Assembly: GCF_023065955.2 (NCBI RefSeq)
Contig: NW_026622952.1
Coordinates: forward strand, 35,289,813-35,353,812
Direction of reading: 5' to 3'
Source of the DNA: Ursus arctos
Taxonomy: Eukaryota > Chordata > Mammalia > Carnivora > Ursidae
Length of the DNA stretch: 64,000 nt
The notes under the pieces were generated by a model, which searched no databases, was not told the DNA's origin, and saw only the letters and a program-made list of their open reading frames with translations. How positions within the stretch are numbered: the first letter of the stretch is position 1; each line of letters starts with the position of its first letter. Position numbers and translations under genes: made by a program. Below, piece after piece: positions 59,109 through 64,000 of this stretch.

Positions 59109-59439
59109 CATTTTGGATGCTTACTTTGAATCCCGGTTTTGACTAACCGCATGTGAAGTGCTCCGTGGCCACATGTGGCTAGCGGACACGTGTCAGACAG
59201 CGTGACTACAGAGCATTTATCCGCTCCAACTGACTGCCTCGGCCGGCTGCCTTTGCTGCTCCGGGCACTCGAGCGACTGTATTTAACAGTGATGTGGAGA
59301 CGTGGAGCTGGCCCCAGAAAATGTTGCTTCCCGTGGCCTCTCCACTGTCCACTCTGAAGCAAAATTTAGAATTTGGAGAGGCCCGGCCCTCTCTGCCTTC
59401 AGAGGTGTCAGTTCACTACAGACCTTCAGGCTGTGAAAT

Positions 59440-60000
59440 TCAGACCCGGGGACACATTCGAGTCCGCGTGCCGCAGCGCAGGCCCCTGGGCAAGCGCCAG
59501 GTCACCCGGTGATCGTGTCCGGAGGCACGGCCTGGAGTTCGCCTTTTCTCAAAAGCGCCAGGGGTTCTCGTGCGAGCGCGGCCCCTGGAGCAAGGCGTGC
59601 GGTCTCGCGCCGGAGTGGCCGGCTCTCCGTAGCCCTGCGGGCGGCTCGCGGCACGTGCGTCCCAGGCCCGCGGAGCCTGCTGGGAGCCGCCACTGCCTGC
59701 CCCGCAGCGGCCCGCGCCCTCGGCCGGCTGCCGCGCTGACCTGAACGACGCCCGCCACAACCGAGCAGCGGCGCCGCGGGCTAGTTTTCAGACCCCCCCC
59801 GAACTCCCCCCTCTCTGTGCATGCGCGCGTGACCCCTTCTGCCTGGACAGCCGCTGCCCCCAGAGCCCGGCGGGTGTTCACAAGCACCTCCTCACCGTCC
59901 CTGCGGCCCCGGGAAGTGAATGACAAGTGAGGCGGCCTCATGTTGCGGGAGGGAAATCGAGGCAACTGGTCGTTGGTTGGCGTAGAAAATTGGGGTCTAA
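59440..60000. promoter_or_regulatory. CpG island, part 1
   Basis: About 60 or more CpG in 560 bases by my count, with runs such as 'ctcgcgccgg', 'cggcgccgcggg' and 'catgcgcgcg'. This is the strongest CpG island in the window. No TATA box. Candidate unmethylated promoter. Competing 106-138 residue frames on both strands are typical of GC-rich DNA and are not called as genes. Confidence 0.75.
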
Positions 60001-60299
60001 GTCACGTCTCTCTTTGGCAGCCGATCTTGCGCCTTCACTTCCCTGACCGCGGGCGTCTGCTGCGGTCGCTGAAACCCACTGGGAAATAATAGGTCGGATG
60101 AAAGCATTTTCCCGAAGGCGGCGGGGCCACCCCCCTGCGTCAGTTGAAGAGCTAGGATTATTCTCTGCCCGTGTTGGCAGACTTCAGGTGGGAGGTGCGT
60201 TCTTCCATTTCACGCTTAGTTAAAATACTGTGTCTTCTGGAAGGAAGTCGTCTATAGATCCCAATCCCCAGGAACCGAGGGATAAGCGTTCGGAGTGAG

Positions 60300-60470
60300 A
60301 GCTGGTGTCTGGCCCCGCCTGCGTTCTCTTGCTCCCCGACGGGGCGGGCCGACGTCACGCTGCGGCCTTGCAGCGGAGCCGGCGAGCTGAGTCCCGCACG
60401 GGCCTCCGGGTGCGCGGTTCACGACGCGGCCCCAGGCCGCTCGGCCTAGAGACTCAAGGAGGCTTTGTCA
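60300..60470. promoter_or_regulatory. CpG island, part 2, with GC box and CRE-like site
   Basis: About 22 CpG in 150 bases. GGGGCGGG (Sp1-type GC box) at 60,341-60,348 is followed at once by CGACGTCA (one base from the CRE) at 60,350-60,357. This pairing is common at TATA-less promoters. Direction of transcription is unknown. Confidence 0.6.
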
Positions 60471-60639
60471 GGAGAGGCCGATGTGTGCACAACTACCTCA
60501 GAGGAGGGCTCCCCTAGAAAAGATTTTGAATTGCTCTCTTCGCTACCTGGTGGTCTTCTTTTAAAACATATCCTTTAATATATTTTATTTTTATATGTGG
60601 GTTTTCATAACATAATTTTGTTTGCTGTCTTTTTTATTG

Positions 60640-60850
60640 TAGAGGTCAATTTTTTTTCAGTCATTAGTTCATTATAGAAAATTTATAAAATATAAAAAGC
60701 ATAAAGGAGAAAATGAAGGTCACCTACAATACCCGGAAATAACTGCTAATATTTTGCTGCATTTTCTTTAGGTTTTTCCTTGCCTTTTTTTTTTCCTGAT
60801 GCATATTTCAGATGACATGTAACCAACTTCTTCTTCAAGAAACATTGGTT
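60640..60850 (-). mobile_element. Ancient L1 3' fragment
   Basis: 'atagaaaatttataaaatataaaaagcataaaggagaaaatgaaggtcacctacaatacccggaaataactgctaatatt' follows the antisense old-L1 tail (aaatcacccataatcccaccacccagagataaccactg). Confidence 0.65.
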
Positions 60851-62083
60851 TGATGTAGTGGAAAGTGTATTTTTAAAACCACAACCTAGACGCGACGAAT
60901 GTTATTGGATATGTAATTGCTTCTAAGTCTGTAGCAGACAGAGTTAGAAAAAATATATATTTAAAGATAAAATCTCTAAGACTTTTTACTGATTCTTCAA
61001 ATTCACATTCAGGACATACAGGTTTTATTTAATCTCTTCCAGTTTTTATCTGCATCTCTTTTCTTCCACACGGAGAATCCTTGTTCTCGATACAGGAGTG
61101 ATAGAGTTAGAATATCCCATCTTGGCTCATATGTTTTAAGTTCCATTACTTACACTGTAGTCTCAGAATAGCAATCCGAATATCCCACCACCAAGAAGAT
61201 GGCTGATAATAGTTAATGTGGGGGGAGGGAATATGCCCCCCATTTACCTTACCTCCATTGGAAAACCGTTACCCCGTGCCTACACTGTCAAAGCACAAGC
61301 CACAGCTTGTTACTCCGTTCCCAGGCTTATGTCAGTAATTCCCTGACCATGTGGGTTGTCTGAAGCGTGTTCTCTGATGGATTCATCAAGGAAGACTCAT
61401 GGGCTCAGTGTTGCCTAAATTCAGTCATGATGATAAGAGTTCGAACCTTTCATACTTGGAAGTCCGTTTTGCTGGTTATAAAATCCTTGGCTCACATGTT
61501 CTTTCTATTGGTGTCATAAACCCATTAGTTTGTTTTCCTCTGCCATGAGTTTTGTGTTTGAAAGTCTTTTTCATTATAAATTACTTTCTCTTTTTACTTA
61601 GATACGTAGGGTTTTTCTTTGTGTGTGGGGGGGTTGTTTTTTGGGTGGTTTTTTTTTTTTTTTTTTTTTTTTTTTTGGTCTTAAAATCCAGTAACTTCTG
61701 CTTTTTATAGTCACAGTTCTGGTTGATATTCTCAGGTACATGAGGTGTTCCTTCAGTCTACAGTGTCAATTTTTCCTTTAATTTATTTTCTTTAATTTGC
61801 TTTGTAGTTTTAATATTTGTCCCATTCCTTTGCTTTCATTTTCTTCTTAGATTCCTATTACTGTATGTTTCATATTCTTCATCTATCTTCAATATCTTTC
61901 ATATCTTATATTTTCTTCATGTATTTTAGTTCATCTTGAAATAGTAAGTGATGGTTTTAATCTGTTTTGTGATCAGGCCTTTCTAGCAAAATTTCATTGA
62001 CTGTCGCACTGTTATTCTGCTGCTGTCATTTCAAAACGATATCTTAGTATGGGATTTGACTTTACTACTTCTCATGTTTTCAT
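60851..62083. other. AT-rich non-coding stretch
   Basis: No gene recognised. Contains a G7 run and a T28 run (61,649-61,676). 61,700-62,000 is T-rich and may be antisense LINE, not assignable. Confidence 0.4.
61649..61676. repeat. T28 homopolymer
   Basis: An uninterrupted run of 28 T, next to 'gggggggttgttttttgggtgg'. No element body is recognised beside it. Confidence 0.85.
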
Positions 62084-62270
62084 TTATTTTTTAAAATTTT
62101 ATTTGTTTATATACTTATTTTTCAGAGAGCGAGAGCGAGCACAATCAGGGGGAGCGGCAGGCAGAGGGAGAAGCAGGCTCCTTGCTCATGCGGAACTTGA
62201 TCCCAGGACCCTGGGAACACGCCCTGAGCCGAAAGCAGACGCTTAACTGACTGAGCCACCCAGGCGTCCC
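62084..62270 (-). mobile_element. Can-SINE
   Basis: Antisense 'cacaatcagggggagcggcaggcagagggagaagcaggctccttgctcatgcgg ... gatcccaggaccctggga ... gagccacccaggcgtccc'. Host 'actacttctcatgttttcat' (62,064) is duplicated as 'agtacttttcatgtttttat' (62,271). Confidence 0.95.
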
Positions 62271-63297
62271 AGTACTTTTCATGTTTTTATGTGAAATTGG
62301 TTTTTCTACAGTTTAGGAGATGTGGTTCAGGATAGTTTTTAAAATTTTATATAATAAGCTCTTCTGTTGGTTTCATGAAATATTAAAAATATGGAGGCTT
62401 GCTTTCTTAGAATTCCTGACTCTTTTATCCTGCCATGCTTATCTGGACCTTCTCTTTCCCTCATTTCTATAATCCCTATATTGCTGGATTCGGAATGAAC
62501 TCCTCAGGTTTGGGTCTTGTCCTAGAAGTGAGCCCTGGCTCATCAGTTTCAAGGGCTCATAGTGGATAGACTTCACCACTCCTCCATCGGATTGGCCAAA
62601 TCCCACTCAGCTGTTGACTTCAAATTGACATTTCCTGCTTTTCGGTGAATGCACATTGACCATTTTGAACTTGTTCTTTGGTCCACGAGATGCTCCCTTG
62701 TTTCTGTCTGCTTCTTCCCTCACAAGCACTGACACGATGCAGGCCTTAGAGGCACTGGTCGTTTGTCCCCATCCACCTGAATCTTGGGGCTCTTGAAGAT
62801 ATTTTTTAACCTCATTTTGTTGTCAATGTTGCCCATGGGTTGCTGATTTTGCTCTCCAGTTGTCCTGCCTTGTTAATGTGGGGATTCAGGAAGATGTAAA
62901 AAAGCAGACTGTCATCTGCCATCATCATCTTCCCAGAATCCTTTTCAATTTTAAGAAGAATTTTAAATGTGCTCAGAACTCCACCTCCACCTGTATTGTC
63001 TCAGTGCCCATCCATCAGCCACCATTTCTGTTTCACATCTTTTAAGGAGCTTTCAGCCTTTTTGAATTTTCAGTGAAGGTACCAATTGTTGCTTTTGTTA
63101 CAGCTCTGATTATAAAGTTGCACAGGTTTTGAGAAGTTGTCTTCAACATTTTTTTCCATGAGCCCTGTGACATTTAGTCCACAGCTTCGTAGGATGTGAA
63201 GTGTTTTGGTAAAATGGATATCATGTTGTCACAGAGACAGCTGCTCACGTTCATGTATGGCACATGGGAGAGAGCCCTGGGAAATAAGGGTCAATAT
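62271..63297. other. Non-coding stretch of uncertain origin
   Basis: No gene recognised. Moderately T-rich. 62,500-63,150 could be an old repeat, but I cannot name one. Confidence 0.35.
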
Positions 63298-63706
63298 TGT
63301 GAAACCGAACGAAGGAAACCTCATTTCACATGGGGTCGTGGGGCCAAGAAGGGGGCGCTTTCATGCACTACCACTCCTTGCAGCCCTTTGCCCACCCAAC
63401 AAGAAGAGGCCTATACTTTACTACCCCCCAGGTGGAAGAAAGATTCTCTCTTTGCCTAGCAACAGCCCAGCCAATGAGAGACTGTCATTGCTTAGCCAAT
63501 GAGAAGCCACTCCAAACTCCCAGTTTACTCCAGTGAACTTTTTGTTTATAACAGCCCCTCCCAACTCCCCTCTCTCCTTTATAAAAGAGTGTTCCCCTCC
63601 TTTGTTCTCTGGACTTGCCCGTGGTTTTGCCATAGCTTGCATATCACGAAGTGCAACTCTTTGCTATTCCTGGATGGACCCATTTTTGCTGGTAAAATAA
63701 CTAACA
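63298..63706 (+). mobile_element. Probable ERV LTR (solo or partial)
   Basis: Bounded by TG (63,298) and CA (63,705-63,706). It carries two CCAAT boxes in near-identical 'agccaatgaga' contexts (63,471 and 63,496), a TATAAAAG box at 63,580-63,587, and a GC-moderate leader. CCAAT pairs plus TATA are typical of a gammaretrovirus-like (class I) LTR U3-R. No primer-binding site or gag-like frame is evident in the remaining 294 bases, and no clean target duplication flanks it, so boundaries are uncertain. The overlapping 70-98 residue frames are not genes. Confidence 0.6.
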
Positions 63707-64000
63707 GTTTTATTTTTTAAGGTCAACAATATACAGAAACCTGTGTAAGTGAGAAAAAAAAAAAACAAGACAACAGTTAACTCAGGGAAAATAAATAGGT
63801 GTTGAGAGAGGAGATAATATAGCAAAGTAAACAATGTCGACACAATAATATTCTAAACACTGGTGATCGCCCTAACTAAAACCTGCGAAAGAATCACAGG
63901 AGAGGAAAAGACAGGTGCAGTGGGCCCAAGAAGTCAATAGATATTGTCTAAAAATGTTAAGAGATAGTGTTGTGAACATAATGGTTATGGACAGAATATG
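63707..64000. other. Non-coding stretch to window edge
   Basis: A-rich with an A12 run near 63,755. No internal retroviral motif recognised. Confidence 0.4.

Larger units (their letters stand above)
57256..59204 (+). mobile_element. hAT (Charlie-type) DNA transposon relic split by two insertions
   Basis: Left end 'cagcatactgtccaatagaaatataatgtgag' and right end 'atgtgaagtgctccgtggccacatgtggctagcgg ... cagacagcg' are the two halves of one common non-autonomous hAT element, with imperfect inverted ends. Between them lie a 136-base insert (57,323-57,458) and an L1 (57,604-59,108). The family name is uncertain. Confidence 0.75.

Noticed and set aside
59373..59965. Open frames of 106-138 residues on both strands in the CpG island
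   Set aside because: GC-driven chance frames that overlap each other, without motifs or splice logic.
11766..62270. Many dispersed near-identical ~190-bp units, at first sight a repeat array
   Set aside because: They are independent Can-SINE insertions with different target duplications and orientations, not a CRISPR or satellite array.

Overview
This is a mammalian nuclear window. Its many tRNA-derived SINEs carry the carnivore (Can-SINE) signature: a head reading like 'GCGCCTGGGTGGCGCAGTCG', a 'CTTCGGCTCAGG' body, a CT-rich stretch and an AATAAAATCTTT(A)n tail. The young subtype with 'GGGGGAGTGGGAGAGGAAGAAGCAGGCTC' (read in antisense) suggests a caniform, probably an arctoid such as a bear, seal or mustelid. 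The species call is inference. All repeat names are from memory and no alignment was run.

Layout. Positions 1-11,765 contain no SINE and no recognisable L1. The only convincing protein-coding piece lies here: a 196-nt terminal exon (2452-2647, +) with a good splice acceptor, a 64-residue C-terminus ending in the PDZ-ligand-like -VTSV, and a stop. A long AT-rich, SINE-free stretch that could be its 3' UTR follows, with an AATAAA site near 8532 and an (AC)24 microsatellite. From 11,766 rightwards the window looks intergenic or intronic and is crowded with insertions: sixteen Can-SINEs, L1 fragments of several ages, L2, MIR, hAT and Tigger DNA transposon relics, two MaLR-like LTRs and, at the right edge, a probable ERV LTR. 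Several are nested: a SINE and a Tigger element inside one L1, a SINE inside a SINE, and an L1 inside a hAT relic that also holds an unidentified 136-bp insert.

Possible transcription start regions are GC/CpG-rich blocks at 14,560-14,756 (perfect NRF1-like palindrome, strong splice donor), 40,196-40,420, 49,820-50,560 (a short ATG-to-donor candidate first exon) and, most convincingly, a CpG island in two parts at 59,440-60,000 and 60,300-60,470 with a GC box and a CRE-like site. None can be tied to a named gene from sequence alone.

I see no bacterial system, CRISPR array, rRNA, bona fide tRNA gene or intact transposon ORF. Almost all short ORFs are chance frames or repeat fragments. The most interesting unexplained items are the terminal exon and its insertion-free surroundings, a CpG-dense alternating purine-pyrimidine tract at 28,533-28,690, the 136-bp insert flanked by 18-bp direct repeats at 57,305-57,476, and the unassigned CpG-rich candidate promoters.
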